A DNA stretch of 64,000 nucleotides from Amphirosellinia nigrospora. Its lineage: Eukaryota > Ascomycota > Sordariomycetes > Xylariales > Xylariaceae. The stretch spans positions 8,327,058 through 8,391,057 of the forward strand of contig SCHM01000003.1 in assembly GCA_004123355.1 (NCBI GenBank), read 5' to 3'. Made by a program: the position numbers and the translations under genes. Positions 12,224 to 24,513 of this stretch are shown here, piece after piece. Each line of letters starts with the position of its first letter. The first letter of the stretch is position 1. Under the pieces are notes generated by a model. The model was not told where the DNA came from and did not search any database. It saw only the letters and a list, made by a program, of their open reading frames with translations.

Positions 12224-14311
12224 ATGTCTTCTAATTGTTCGAAGTCAGCGCGCCACCCTCTTGACCCGTTGACAGTCGACGAGGTGCAAATTGTATCTAA
12301 TACTCTGCTAAAGCACCTAGGATGCGCTATCAGTGAGATTAGGTATAAGGTCATTGACCTTGCTGAGCCTCCAAAGGACGTCACTCTTCGGCATCTCCAT
12401 GACGACGGTGACGCGCCTGAACGTAAGGCTAGGGTCTACTACCATCTGAAGAAGACGTCGGATCTCTTAATCGCAATTATCAACATAGCCACGAAGCGGG
12501 TTGAGAAGCAATATGACGCCCCAGGCTCCCAGGGCCCAGTTGATTGGGATGAGTACGAGCTTGTCACTAACGCTTGTAACGAGCATCCGGAAGTCCAAGC
12601 TGAGCTCGCCAAGCTGAAGCTACCCACGAAGTAAGCCGATTTGTTAATGTTATAAAACACCACTTTGCTAACACTAACTAGTGCTCGTGTACTCAATGAC
12701 CCTTGGGCATATGGAACTGACAATGCAAATGAGCGACGACGACTGTTTCAATGTTACATGTATATTGCTCTGAATGATGATGAACAGGCCAACCATTACT
12801 CACTCCCAATCCCTCTCGCTCCGATATTCGACGCAAACACACTGGAGCTCGTGGAACTCCAGAAGCTCCCTATGGGCACTAGTGACGAGCTTGACCCCGA
12901 AACTCAACCTTGGGATCCTGTCGAACCCGTCGAGTATAGTGCCAATATCCTCGGAGATACTGCATTCCGAAAGGATCTGAAGCCGCTTCAAGTCGTTCAG
13001 CCAGAGGGGCCCTCGTTCAGAGTATCTAATCGCCGTGTGGAGTGGCAGAAATGGTCTTTCACGCTGGGTTGGACCCTGCGGGAGGGTCCTGTCCTTCACG
13101 ACGTGCAGTATGACAACCGCCCCCTGTTCTACCGAGTATCCATGAGCGAGATGACGGTCCCATACGGTGATCCTCGCACACCATATCACCGAAAGCAAGC
13201 TTTTGACTTGGGTGACTCCGGCTTCGGGCTCACTTCCAATAGTCTCAGTCTTGGTTGTGACTGTCTCGGCCACATCGCCTACTTTGACGGGGTGCGGGTT
13301 ACTGGACAGGGTAAGCCTGTGGTGATGCCTAATGTTGTCTGTATGCACGAGATCGATGACGGCATTGGCTGGAACACACTAATTTCAGGAATCACAAGTC
13401 ATCGGTGGTGAGAAATAGGCAATTGGTTGTCCAATGCACGGCGACTGTAGCGAACTATGAGTATATTCTCGCATTCGTGCTAGATCAGGCGGCAAACCTT
13501 CATATCGAGTGCGAGCTACTGGCATCATCTCGACCATGCCAATTCGTCAAGGACTCCAAGTGCCTTGGGGCGCCATCGTTGCGCCGGGCGTGCTGGCCGT
13601 TAACCATCAGCATATCTTCTGCGCACGTGTTGATCCTATCTTGGATGGCGATCGTCAAAACACCGTTGTCTACGACGAGTGCCACCCCGTTATCGACGAA
13701 CCCGACATCGACCCCTATGGCTGTGCATTCAAAGTCACCACTACCACACTAGAGAGGCCAGGAGGATACGAATTAGACATTACAAAGAACCGCACATTCA
13801 AGATCATTAACGAAGCGCGCATTAACGTGGTCTCCGGCAAGCCCCACGGCTACAAGCTTCACCCAGTGCCTAGCCAGATGTTGATGATGGGCCCCAAAAC
13901 ATTCAACTTCCGTCGAGGAATATTTTCCTCCAAGGCAGTTTGGGTGACTAAATACAATGACGACGAGTTGTGGGCCTCGGAGAGTTCACGAACCAGAGTC
14001 GAGAGGATACCGGTCTTGCCATCTGGGCTAACCCGAGAGGAGAACGTGAAAAATGAGGATGTCGTGCTGTGGCACTCATTTGGTGTCACACACGTTACCC
14101 GACCAGAGGGTAAGTGGGGAAAAAGTCCCCTATGTTATGATTGTTGACCACGTGTATAGATTTCCCCGTTATGCCAGTGGAGAAGTTTGTCATGTCATTG
14201 AAGCCCGCCAACTTCTTCGAACTTAATCCGTCGAACGATGTGCCCCGTTCTAACCAGGGTCAGAATAAATCGACCTTGTGTAATCTAGAACTAAAAACAT
14301 CCTGCTGTTGA
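12224..14311 (+). CDS. Copper amine oxidase, topaquinone type (apparent frameshifts)
   Basis: Copper/TPQ enzyme converting primary amines to aldehydes, ammonia and hydrogen peroxide. Three exons: 12224-12630, 12682-14109 and 14160-14311, with 51- and 50-nt introns; about 660 residues, usual for fungi. HPLDPLT opens the small N domain. The catalytic domain shows YGDPRTPYHRKQAFDLGDSG and LSLGCDCLGHIAYFDGVRV with its active-site Asp. The cofactor Tyr lies in VANYEY (TAT 13456-13458). Copper ligands are NHQH (His codons 13605 and 13611) and the His of GVTHVTRPE (14091). Single-base losses near 13373, 13511 and 13977, plus one gain near 14033, break the frame, with family sequence continuing in the next frame each time. 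All catalytic residues remain. Contraction errors or early decay are both possible. Confidence 0.9.
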
Positions 14312-17300
14312 CTGCGTTATAATGTCATATTGGGGAGTCGTATAGATGACTTGGGAAGTGTTTCGTAAGGCAAATTCGGTAATGTGGACACTATCATGGC
14401 TAACAATTTGAGTGTTAGTGCTAGATATAAATACCCATACCGAGGCGCTGTTGTATGACTTTGGGATAATGTATCCTATATTGATATGGGTTATATAGCA
14501 TCATCTGTCATAGGCGTTAGTACAATGATGAAACTTGCATTCTGGTGGTGTGTGTCTCAAGTTTGAACGTAATTTGTGAACAGGTCCGAAGGTTAGATTC
14601 TGAGGCGTCCAGCAAAAGCACTAAGCCGCAAGATACGCCAACTACCAAGGGCACGATCTTCGTCTAGGTTTTCATGGTAATGCTCGTAGGGGCTCTTAAG
14701 CTCATGCGTCGAGTCAACATTTCTGAATGGAATTTTCATGCAAGTGGTTTCTCCAGAATAAGCCACCAAAGACCAGGACGCAAGACGGAACAGCATTTCT
14801 TATAGTCCAAAGTCTACGTTCCCCATACAGAGTGGCGCCATCTTTCGAGAATTAATCCCTCAAGAGACAAATAAAGAGAGAGATAAGCTGAATCAATTCA
14901 CAGCCAGCGGGGGTTATGTCGTTACTGTAGGCGCTTCGGGATTTTCCGCCGCCATTAGCCCAAATGCATGACCTTGTACCTCATGAACAGGGTGCAGTCG
15001 CACCATGCTTATAGGCAGCTAAACCGTGGCAGGGATCAACGGTGCCATATTAACCTGGACGATCTAGCTAGCCAACCTGCAACGTCGTGGCTTCGATATT
15101 AAATGAGGTCCAGTGTTAGACTCGACAAAATGTCCGCTACGTTCTCCTTTGACCTTTTAAAAGCCGACTTCAAACGATGGCCGTGCAAGTTAGCACTTTC
15201 CTTCCAACTACTGCGTGTTTTGTTTGACTGAGCTTCCGGGCTTTCCTGTGGTAGCTATAGATGCTGTGTCAATTCCGAACGTACTTCATACTATCAGTGG
15301 GCTGGCTCACACGTCGAAAGCGCATAACGTATAGGTCGTTTTGGAGTTGCACACTGACGAGCTCTAGGTTCCTTGCTTTACAAACCGTATCAAGGTTTTG
15401 AAGCAAAGCGCGAGGGTTCTTCAGACGGTAAAAATGTATATGGCGTTCAAAAACATCCTCCATGATGAAAAACTATTGTTGTGCTGGACTTCTACGCCGC
15501 GAGACAAGATGGAACGGACAAGGAAAAGTGTTCGGTTTCGGGTATGAGGGGTCATTGATGTTCACCAAGACGGAATTGGGTGGCCAGAATAAGAAGTGTA
15601 CAAAACACAGCCTGCGTCAGTGCAAAGTGCAGGCGCACACAACGCCACCAAAATAGGAAGAATGTTTCAGCTATAGTAACATGCTCTCACCTTTCTCTCC
15701 AGTGGTAAATAGAGCACGGGCTATGCCGAGACCGCGTACTATGTGGAAACCAATCCGAATTCTACTTAATCTTCCGCTTATCCTAAGTTGCCGCCATGCA
15801 TGTACTTCGGAGTAGGGGCCACCATAGCCTGGCCATGGCGCGGTAAGGGGTTCGAGAATCAGCGAATATGTCAAGTTGGTCTCAAGTGATGGAATGCACA
15901 GCCCCTAAGAACGTAGGAAAATACTTTACGACATAGTAGGGCCCAAACAACACGATTGGGCGTTGATGTATCCTTCTTTATCAGCTACTGAGTTAGTCTT
16001 TCCAGCGTCCAATTCTCGAGCTAGTACATGATGACGTGCTGCGTCAGTTAACACAATTTACTTTTTCTTCAAACAAAATCAATGCACGGCCAATCGGTGT
16101 TGTAATTAGGAGTCTATACTGTCAAAACATTAGCTATGGAACATTATTCGATCTCTAGATACACACCATATTCTGTTACCATCACAGGTCCACTGAGACC
16201 AGCTAAAGTCACCCTGACCCCGGCGAAACGCACGGGTATGGAACTTTGGCTAGCCGGTCAGCTTCCTCGTCATCGTCGTTTCGATAAGCTAGAAGAGAAG
16301 CTATGTGAAGGCGCCGTGATTATTCAACGTTATTATCGAATGGTTAGCTAGACGCTGACGCTATAGCAAAACTAAACCAAGAAGAAAAGAAAGCCGCACG
16401 GGCAGTATACCTTCATCATTTTGATTTCATTTCGCACTAATACAGATGAGAATCCGTTCGACTCTAACAATCTTTTTACGCATAGCGTTCTTCAGACACT
16501 GCCCCTTTCGTCATTTAGGGAGCCATGATGGGGCGCGATATACAGCGTGATACCCCTTGCCACCCTTTCCAACACCTTAAATTTTATACCACATCCGCCG
16601 TGTTCAATAATGCCGCTAATATAAAGCCGGTGCCTGTGGTTCACAAGATCCGTCCAATACCCTTCTCTCGGCTTCTATTTCTCGGCTCATTTCTTTCCAG
16701 TCGCTGTTTTACCTACATGAGGAAAATATCCTCCTGGATCTAGAGCTGTTGTTTCTATCTTCATATACATGCCTACAACGGAGACTATCACTTTGGGGCT
16801 GTGAAAAGAACCTGTAATTGCTAGAACGACAAAGAATAAAGATATTAACATTCCTACAAGTTTTAACGAGCTGCTTCCAGGTTAACGCCACGGGATATCT
16901 GCTATGCTCTTTGAGCTTGTGTGTAAGTCAAAGCACTTTAATATATAACACTTGCTTACACTAATGTAATTTAAGCTCTACCAAGTATTCTTGCTCTACG
17001 TAGCACAACCGCTTCATATAAAACCTCAATGTCCTAGGCGGACAGACCCTACCAATAGCTCCGGTAGCGGGGTAAGCTAGCAAACATACAACTTCGAAGT
17101 TAGTATTCCTACTTTGAATGTGGCAGGCGAGAAGTCTCTTGTATTACCTAACAGTTTAAAACGCGTAGTGCGGTAATTTGTAAGAAAAAATTAGGGGTTT
17201 TTGGCTAAAGTAATACGAGTCAAGGAGTTATTATAGGTACTATACTAGGCACAAGCATCTATTGTGTAATTTCCAACCTTGGTTATGCGAGAGGTCGATG

Positions 17301-17445
17301 CTGGCCGTAACACCGGCCGGCACAAGTTTACACAATGTATCCATGCCAGCATACCTAATATACCTCCTTACAACGCCGCTAACACAGCTCTAAGCACGTA
17401 TTGCAAGGTTCATTAGCTGAACAAATACCTATTTTGACAGCTGGA
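14312..17445. other. Long gene-poor stretch
   Basis: About 3.1 kb with no gene I can name. Isolated open frames that start with ATG but match no family include 15463-15269 (minus, 64 aa) and 16136-16351 (plus, 71 aa). They could be decayed exons. A small inverted repeat, ATGCTGGC at 17298-17305 and GCCAGCAT at 17345-17352, sits near its right end. Confidence 0.4.
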
Positions 17446-18476
17446 TCAACCCGCCATGTTCTCTACGGCATACCTTCTTTCCTTATGGTCGTTTAGATCG
17501 AGCCAGCTAGTATAGCCCACAGGCAAAGTCAACGTCGGCGTCTCTTTCTGAACGTCTTCAAGATAACTGTCGGTAATGTCGAAATCCAGAAAACATATGA
17601 AATGGAAGGCGGCAGCAATAATGAGTACACTAACCACAAGTCAACAAGCCCTTTTGTTTGCGGGGCGGGCGCAGGAGGAGGGCATAGATACATACTGCGA
17701 GTCCACTATTAGAGCTGGATCGTGCAAGCCGCCCTACTAGAGCCTCGGCTGTCATCTGACCAAGCCAATTATCCGAGATGGTTGGCTGCCCGTCATGGAT
17801 CTCCAAGGCCTTCTTCGCTTCAAACATGACCTGGTAACAGTCGGCTAATCCGGGCTACGTAGTATATATCGGATGGATCGTCGTCGTTGCTGGTATACCG
17901 TCTGCAGTCGTAACCCCCCGTCATCTTCGGCTTGAATAACCCAGCCACCGGCCATAGTCACCTTGGCACAAGATGTGTACGGCAGTCTAGGCGATTAACT
18001 AGCGCCCAGTCCGGGTACGGGATCAAGTACAAGATGCAGCGCACGAAGCAAGTCAGGAGTCGCTCTGTATTAGCTTCGCGGCATTGGGTCATGATGATGA
18101 TTTTCGGCCACAAAAGGATCGTCGCGAGACGAAACTTGCGAGCTCTCCTGAGCAGGGCTCGAGGATCCGACCTGCATCTGGGTGCTGTCTACCATGTCCG
18201 CATGCTCGACGTAATTCGGTTCCGTTTGGACGCTGGCTGGTCTAGTGGACTGCTCGGTACGTGGCCGTCTCCTTTTTCACGTGGTTCGGTGTAAGCACCC
18301 CTATCAGGCACCAGTTCTGCCAACGCAGCCAGAACTGGCCGAGAGGGCCACCGTACTCAGACACTAGGTCGATATCGGTCCTGCCCCCTAGATCAGGAGT
18401 CGGCTGGAGTAGTTGTTTAATAGCCGGGTCTAGGAAAAGGTTATCGCAAGGTATAGTGCTCTCCTTCAGGTAAGGG
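17446..18476 (-). pseudogene. Unassigned decayed coding region
   Basis: Several minus-strand stretches read like real protein but are in different frames. 18476-18245 is open throughout and includes EYGGPLGQFWLRWQNWC. About 18240-18080 contains NYVEHADMVDSTQMQ, a Ser/Gln-rich tract and an HHH cluster. 17827-17630 begins with ATG and reads MFEAKKALEIHDGQPTISDN. 17637-17446 continues with a hydrophobic then acidic stretch. The compositions look coding, and the frame changes suggest a broken gene or several exons. I do not recognise the family. It sits upstream of the terpene-cyclase remnant and may belong to the same degraded neighbourhood. Confidence 0.3.
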
Positions 18477-19614
18477 AGAACTCGGGTATTGTAGCATTAA
18501 CAACCACGCGAAAAGGTGGCGAGTTCGTCGGCTGCCCACGAACTACTGCGGGAAGTTCCTTGTCTCGATGACAGAATAAAGGTTGGGGTTGGCGCGTACG
18601 CAGAGCACTTGTGCTAGTAACAGACTTGACATAGTCGGCCATTGCGGGATATATACCAATGATAAATCATAGACTGAGCAAAAGACAACAAAGCCCAGAC
18701 AGCTATGAGCGGGTTGAGCTTCTGGGTCAAGAATCAGGTAGAAGACAGCTGGTTATGAGCATTCCCACTAGGCCACCAAGCTGCGGAGCAATATGCTATC
18801 TAACTACAAACAGTATCATTAGCGTAACTAGTGCTATATCTAGGGTAATGTACACCAGTATGGTATTCTTCTTGTCCACGCGATGCTCAGCTTGTTGAAT
18901 TGCTTACCGCTCATCTTGCTTAGATCGGATAATGTGCCACGAATAAGATTGAGGGCCGAGCAGATCCGTAAGGCTAGCACTGCGAGTGGGACCGCAAGGG
19001 ATCCAGTATTTAAGAACAGCTACACCAGCGCATCCCCGATGTGGTCTCTTGCTTCAAACGATGTTTATAGTAGCTTAGTTGGCTACCCGGGCTACCTACA
19101 AACCAAGACTACAAGGCAGGTAGTTCAGGGGGACGGGGTGGCATCAGTATGTATCTGTATAAGAGATGATACTCTTCGTAATATGATCACGGGGGTTACA
19201 AATGAGGTTCGAGATTTACATCCAAGTTGGCAAAGGGGTCACGTGGATATTCTGATGGACGTCGTCCAGCGCTGAAAGCCTTGCCGTAATGCGGTAATGC
19301 CGGTTTTCCACAATAGGGGGCCCCCTCCAGGTCCGGCTCGATGATGGCGGTGACAGATATGGCCGCCAATAGGCGTTGCCTGAACGTGGCATGGGGTACA
19401 TACGCCACGCGCAATGATCTAATCGTATAAGAGGCTGTGTAGTGGCCGTCGGGGTTGGTTGGGGTACTGAAAGCGTTCCAGCAAGGGACGGGATATGTGC
19501 GCCGTATAAACGTGCATGTTCTCGCTATCATCGCGGTGCGTAAACAGGAGCCGAGTCTGTAGCAGAGTTCATTAGCAAAGGTTACTGGCAGTCGGGTTGA
19601 GTCTCTTATGCCAT
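18477..19614. other. Ambiguous region without an assigned gene
   Basis: Open frames overlap on both strands (18883-19275 plus; 19618-19196 minus, 140 aa). Neither shows a domain. I cannot decide whether any is coding. Confidence 0.35.
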
Positions 19615-20481
19615 TCAAAGTTGAGGTCTGTTGCGAGACGACTGGGGAACTGTTCTTACCATGATAACGCCATCCATGGCGGGCTCGGTAGTGTTATTAA
19701 GAGAAGGATGATTGCCAGAGACGTTAGTATTTGACTGGCCCTTCTTGGGGTTTGATTTTTCCAGCGGGACCGAAGACTGCGCACGGCTGATGAGGACAGC
19801 GGCAATGAAGGGCTCAAAAGGGCGTGTCAAGTCGCAACGGCGACGGACGCGAAAGCGTGGTCGTAGCACACAGCTCGAGTCAACGTACGGCAGTACTAGT
19901 GCGTCGTTGAGGAACAGGTGGAAAAGGAAATGCAGCTTGTACGTGCGCGGGCCAAGAGCTAACTGAGGCGTCATCCAGCGGAAGGAGAATCGTCGACCTA
20001 GCACGTCATCGTCACGTCGCTTGCGGTCCGTCTTCATATCTCGACGCCCGGCGGCCGCCGGAGCAGGCGACGGCAGGATCCGCCGGAGTAATCTGATTAG
20101 GTGAGAGGCACGCGTTTCGTAGTGTGAGCCCCCGGAAAGGATGCCATGAATTGGCGCAGCCGCGCTGGAGTAAGGTCGGGGATAAGGGCGGCATAGTGCT
20201 CGTCGCCTGGCTCTCCTTGGTCTCCTTGTTCTCCTCCCGCCTCATGGTTACCTTCGTTATCGGTATCGCTGCTATCTTCGTCTTCGTCTTCGCCGTTGAT
20301 GGTCCGCCGCTTATCGTGGTTGGATGAATGTCGCGACAAAGCCGCCGACGAGGACGTATGCCCAGTGCCGACAGGTGGGCGCTTGTCCACTTCCGCGGCC
20401 GTTTCCACAGACTCTTGTCGGAAGCGACCACACGATTGAGCGAATAGTGCCTGAGGTTAACGGTAATATCCGGTGTAGTCA
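19615..20481 (-). CDS. Hypothetical protein with acidic low-complexity tract
   Basis: A minus-strand coding-like region beginning with ATG at about 20481 (MTTPDITVNLRHY). A frame change near 20400 leads into a stretch with the acidic run GEDEDEDSSDTDNEGNHE and then DLTPARLRQFMASFPG. Another frame change near 20100 leads to a basic segment (MKTDRKRRDDDVLGRRFSFR) that ends at 19615. No domain is recognised. The upstream DNA at 20591-20611 carries a 21-bp motif also found upstream of the FunK1 gene at 46983-47003, suggesting a shared repeat or mobilised promoter. Exon limits are uncertain. Confidence 0.3.
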
Positions 20482-20815
20482 TTGTTGCGCGGATCAGAAG
20501 CGCATATGGGTTTGAGAGAACAGAAAGGATGATACAGGTGACAGCGCGCGCGACGTAAACCATTGGATAAGACCTTGGCGTCTTGGTCAATGTGGCGTGA
20601 TAATGTGGCTGAGTGACTGAGTGGCTGTCAGTGCTGCATACCCCTCTAACTTCAACATCGCCTGCATCCCCCTAGCACAGTCTAGGCTTATTTCTTATGG
20701 GCCGTGAGGTCTTTCTGAACATACATGTTGCCCATAGAGATTTGTGACATCAACAAAAACCTCAGTGTAGGTATCAAGATACTTTCGCCTAGCTAGTGCT
20801 ACAGTTTACCCATGG

Positions 20816-21550
20816 CTATATCGAGACCTCACTTTTTATATCGTCAACGGCCCCCTCCCCATCGGGTGACGAGCCCATCCCCGCCTCTTTTTTTACGAAA
20901 CTCGGGAAAATTGCTGAGTTGATGTTACCTTTAGCTGCATCCCGGTAGTCGTTGTACATGCGACACATGCTAACCAAGTGGCGACACATATCTTCTATTA
21001 CATAAAAAGACCGTGCCGTTTGAAAGAAGCCGAGGATAACGCTAGTGCTGTTAGACAACAGAGGAAGACGAAAGAGAAGGGACAAGAACTGTGGTCTGCC
21101 GAGGTACTTTGGAACCTAGTTGTAAATTGTCCGCCGCGGCTGCGTATATACTTACGATCCTGTGTTCTTCCGCTTCACGGCGTGTCGATGAGTCCCTTCC
21201 GCCTGCGTAATGTCCGCGCATAGGAAGGTCGCTAGCTTATAGGCGGGCATCATCTGTAAGTGCGGACTGCTGGAGATAACCTTGGGATAGCGCAAGATGT
21301 GCTTAATAAACCGGCCTGAAACGTGCTGCGCATTATCTGGTCTGACTGTTTTATCGTCGACACCGGGATCTGGCATCAGCATTGGGTAGGCTAGGTCGTC
21401 TTGCGCGTCTTCGTACATACTATGCATAGCGGCTTTGCAAAGATCTCTGACGATTTGTTTTACGTTCTGTAGGTTCCTCTGAATAGTTTGCTCGATGACT
21501 GACTTTATATAGTGATCGACTTGGTATATGAGTAGCGATAGAGATACCAT
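20816..21550 (-). pseudogene. C-terminal remnant of a fungal diterpene cyclase
   Basis: Two minus-strand exons look like the end of a labdane-type diterpene cyclase (ent-kaurene synthase-like class). The upstream one (21550-21152) ends with LATFLCADITQAEGTHR, resembling the family's FLLAHITQ-ED-N segment. The downstream one (about 21060-20816) contains YVIEDMCRHLVSMCRMYNDY followed by AKGNINSAIFPSF, close to the very conserved C-terminal CRMYNDYGS...EGNVNSINFPEF region. The N-terminal class II domain (DxDD) and the class I DDxxD region were not found upstream, where sequence turns unrelated. I therefore treat it as a truncated relic. An integral coding gene with undetected exons is unlikely, since only about 0.8 kb separates it from the aldolase region. 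Confidence 0.5.
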
Positions 21551-22028
21551 CTTGCGTAGAACGGAAAGAGTTAAGCGGTTGCCGTGAGGAGTATTATGGG
21601 CAACCTATACTATCGGGGTGAATATTTCGTACGTTTGCGATCCCCGGCTGGCCTGGCTTGGGAATATGTCGAGGCGTTCGCTTTGCAGCGACCACACACA
21701 GTACACGGCCTGCTGGTCTGCTATTTGTAGGACCTCTACTTCTATATCCCAATAGAGCGCAGTTTGTTCGACTAGCTGCCTTGCGCGCTTCTAAACCGAG
21801 GAGAGACTTGTGCGGCGCGGGTGGTAGCATTGGTATGGCTGATCGCGAAAGCATGGGGGAGCAAAGAAAGTGAAGGCGTACTCAGTACTACGTACTAATT
21901 TCGTGGTATTGAAGACAACTAATCATTTACTGCCACGGATTGTTAAAAACCCTCTCAATCCCAAACGTCCCACTGCCGTGTTGGCACGGTGCCTCCATGT
22001 ATCACTCGCGGAGTGTAAAGGCACAGTG

Positions 22029-22262
22029 ATGGCTAGTCGGGCTATTGCCCTCTGTCACGGACCTGATGTAAGATATCTACCTGCACATTGCCCATTTAAG
22101 GTTACGCAAGGGAAAGATTATCTTCTCGAACGAGCTTATTGTTTACATGATGATGACCTGCCTGGAGGCTATGTACATACGACACGGTGGGCAATTTCTT
22201 CGGCTCTTTGGTATATCTACGTAAGATATCCGGAGTCAGTACCTATATTATGTAGCGAATAA
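22029..22262 (+). CDS. Small hypothetical ORF
   Basis: A 77-codon open frame starting with ATG: MASRAIALCHGPDVRYLPAHC and ending near VRYPESVPILCSE. The frame stays open about 50 codons further upstream. No family is recognised. It may be an exon of a decayed gene between the terpene-cyclase remnant and the aldolase. Confidence 0.25.
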   Translation: MASRAIALCHGPDVRYLPAHCPFKVTQGKDYLLERAYCLHDDDLPGGYVHTTRWAISSALWYIYVRYPESVPILCSE

Positions 22263-22370
22263 ACACGAAGAAATTCATTTTCACTTATGACATCTTTCTT
22301 CACCATAAATAAAAGCCTTTGATGATTTCATTTTACCCCAGGGCAACACATCACGGCCAAGTGATTCGCC

Positions 22371-23489
22371 ATGCAACGTTTCCGGGCCGACACTCTCTTC
22401 CAGCATAGCAACCTGGCGGCTGCCATTGATACTGCGATGCTGACGGACGCGGATGGCAGGAGAAATCGGCTTTTCGGATCCATCATGGCATTCCCCCATC
22501 ACAAGGTTGCACGAACCGTGTCGGTGCTTGGACTAGACTTCGTTATGATTGATGCCTTACAAACGTGGGTATCCTTTATCCAGTCGTACGACTACGCGGC
22601 GTGGGATTTCAAGACAGCTGACCAGAGTGGCGAGGCAGTGCAATCGGGGCCGACGACCTATATGCTTTGATACAGACCATAAACTTCACGAGTGAAGGGC
22701 GCACATGCACTATCGTGAGAGTTCCAAGCGTCAGCTCACACCTACTCACATACGCTCTGGACGCCGGTCAGCAATGCCCCCTTCGTGGACTGCGGTCGTG
22801 GCGTTTCTCTACTTCCACACCTGGCACGAATACTAACCATGAGACAGGAGCTTCAGGCATCGTTTTCCCCATATCGATACCGCCGACGAGGCGGAAGAGA
22901 AAGTTAAGAAGGTCCGCTATGAGTACAGCAAAGAGGCACGATCACTAGCGCCCTGTGCGCTTCTGGGCGGCATCACGGACTTTGCCGGGCCAGGCTGGAC
23001 AGCGGAAAAGATTGCGGACAGGAACATCGTGATCATCTGCCAAATTGAAAGTACTGTAAGTGACCTATGCCCATGAGGGAGAAAGAATGAGTCGCGTAGG
23101 TCCTTAGGAATTGGCGAGCAACTAGACTCACAAGAGAAATTGTCAGTATTTGGGCGGCCGTTGAAAACGTGAACGACATTGCGTCGGTCGAGGGCGTGCA
23201 GGCCCTGAGGCTCGGCGCGGGTGACCTCCGCGTGTCCCTTCGCCTGCCTGCGAGGACGCCACCAGGCTCGCCCGAACACCCGCGCTTCTTTGCTGCTGTC
23301 GACAAGTTGTTCGAGGCGGCAGAAGCCCACGGCAAGGCGCTGATGACGGTGGCATTCAAGTCAAACACTAATGAAGCGCAATGGCTGGGGCACTTCACGT
23401 TGTTAGTCACCAGTGCCGACATCGTGAGTGTAGTTAGGGGCCACAAAGAGAACCTCGCGCGCATTAAGGCGATGGTAGCTGAGCCTTAG
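22371..23489 (+). CDS. HpcH/HpaI-family aldolase-like protein (apparent frameshift)
   Basis: Class II pyruvate-type aldolase family (2-keto-3-deoxy sugar acid or hydroxy-oxo-acid cleavage). From ATG 22371 it reads MQRFRADTLFQHSN; the barrel strands appear in order as LFGSIMAFPHHKVARTVSVLG-LDFVMIDAL, IQTINFTSEGRTCTIVRVPSV, GASGIVFP, ICQIES (metal-binding Glu), VEGVQALRLGAGDL (second metal ligand Asp) and KALMTVAF. Probable introns lie near 22567-22630, 22763-22849 and 23057-23148. Within the third coding part, four Cs at 22867-22870 stand where five are needed to join GIVFP to HIDTADEAEEKVKKVRYEY. The stop is TAG 23487-23489. Physiological substrate is unknown. Confidence 0.72.
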
Positions 23490-24513
23490 GAGCAATCTGC
23501 CACAAATGGCCTAGTATAAGTTGACCGTCGGATGCGACGGTCTTGTACGAGCTGGGGGCAGGATGCACTTACCCATTAGTGGTCCTAAAATACATTATGT
23601 CATGGTGAGGTGTGTACCACCTTCCCTTACTAAATGGGTGTAATTGTAGTATACATAGCATCTCGCCCACATGCAGGGTAGAGGATCCTCCATCTTCTCT
23701 AACACACATTTCCCACACTTCTCATCCTTGATTTTTGGTGATCATACCTTTTCTGTACGGAGTAGATCCGAGCTAGGGAAGCACAGTCTCCGTAAAAAAG
23801 TTAATGTGCTGCTTTACTTGAGCTTCTGCGAAGTTGCAGTGTATGCGCAAATTCTGCTCCAGTAACGGACAGAGGAGTTCTCTCTAATTGAGTCCGGTGT
23901 CTGCAGAACCATTATCTGGCAAAATTGCCCGAGGCAGGAAATTCGACTATAACGATTAGTATGGCTACATGTGACAGTGGGAAACTTGCCTCCTAAACAA
24001 AAGGTAAGCGTCTATAGTTACTTGTTCAAGTTCAAGACGTGTTTCCTGGGTAGATTCTATGCTTTGGATACGCCTGTTAAAGCTTTACTGAACTAACAAG
24101 AATTAGTTTAAAGTGATTTGTGGTGTAGTCCCTGGCAAGCGGGCGGCAGGTTTAAAATGCAGTGCTATGTGGAACACAGTTGACTGGCCGAGGACGGACT
24201 TATTAACGACCGACTGGGAATTTCTCATTCGGAATGTAGGGAGTTGTGCGAGGCGAGTTGACTCGTTTTCCCAAGACGCATTATTAGAAGAGGGCTCGTC
24301 AGCTGAGAGTAGGACGAGATTGACATTCTGATCCAGCGTTCCTAGCTCATCCTACGGATTGCTGCTCCAAACCACTTAGTCGTCCTAATCACCTGCACGC
24401 TAGATGAATGGGCTACCATGACAACTAAGGAGTTACAACGAGTGCGAGTCACGATATGGTACGAGCCTCACCTGCTGTTCGGCCGAGAGTATTTTTAGCT
24501 AACTTATACGTAT
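23490..24513. other. Gene-free stretch with a perfect hairpin
   Basis: No gene recognised. A perfect 8-bp inverted repeat, GACCGTCG-gatg-CGACGGTC, lies at 23523-23542, about 35 bases after the aldolase stop. It could form an RNA hairpin in the 3' untranslated region. The first exon of the next gene may lie near the right end but I cannot place it. Confidence 0.4.

Noticed and set aside
12800-13348. 182-aa minus-strand ORF opposite the copper amine oxidase
   Set aside because: Shadow of a strongly conserved plus-strand gene; no domain likeness.
23523-23542. Bacterial-type terminator
   Set aside because: A perfect hairpin is there, but no T-run follows and all surrounding genes are fungal with introns.
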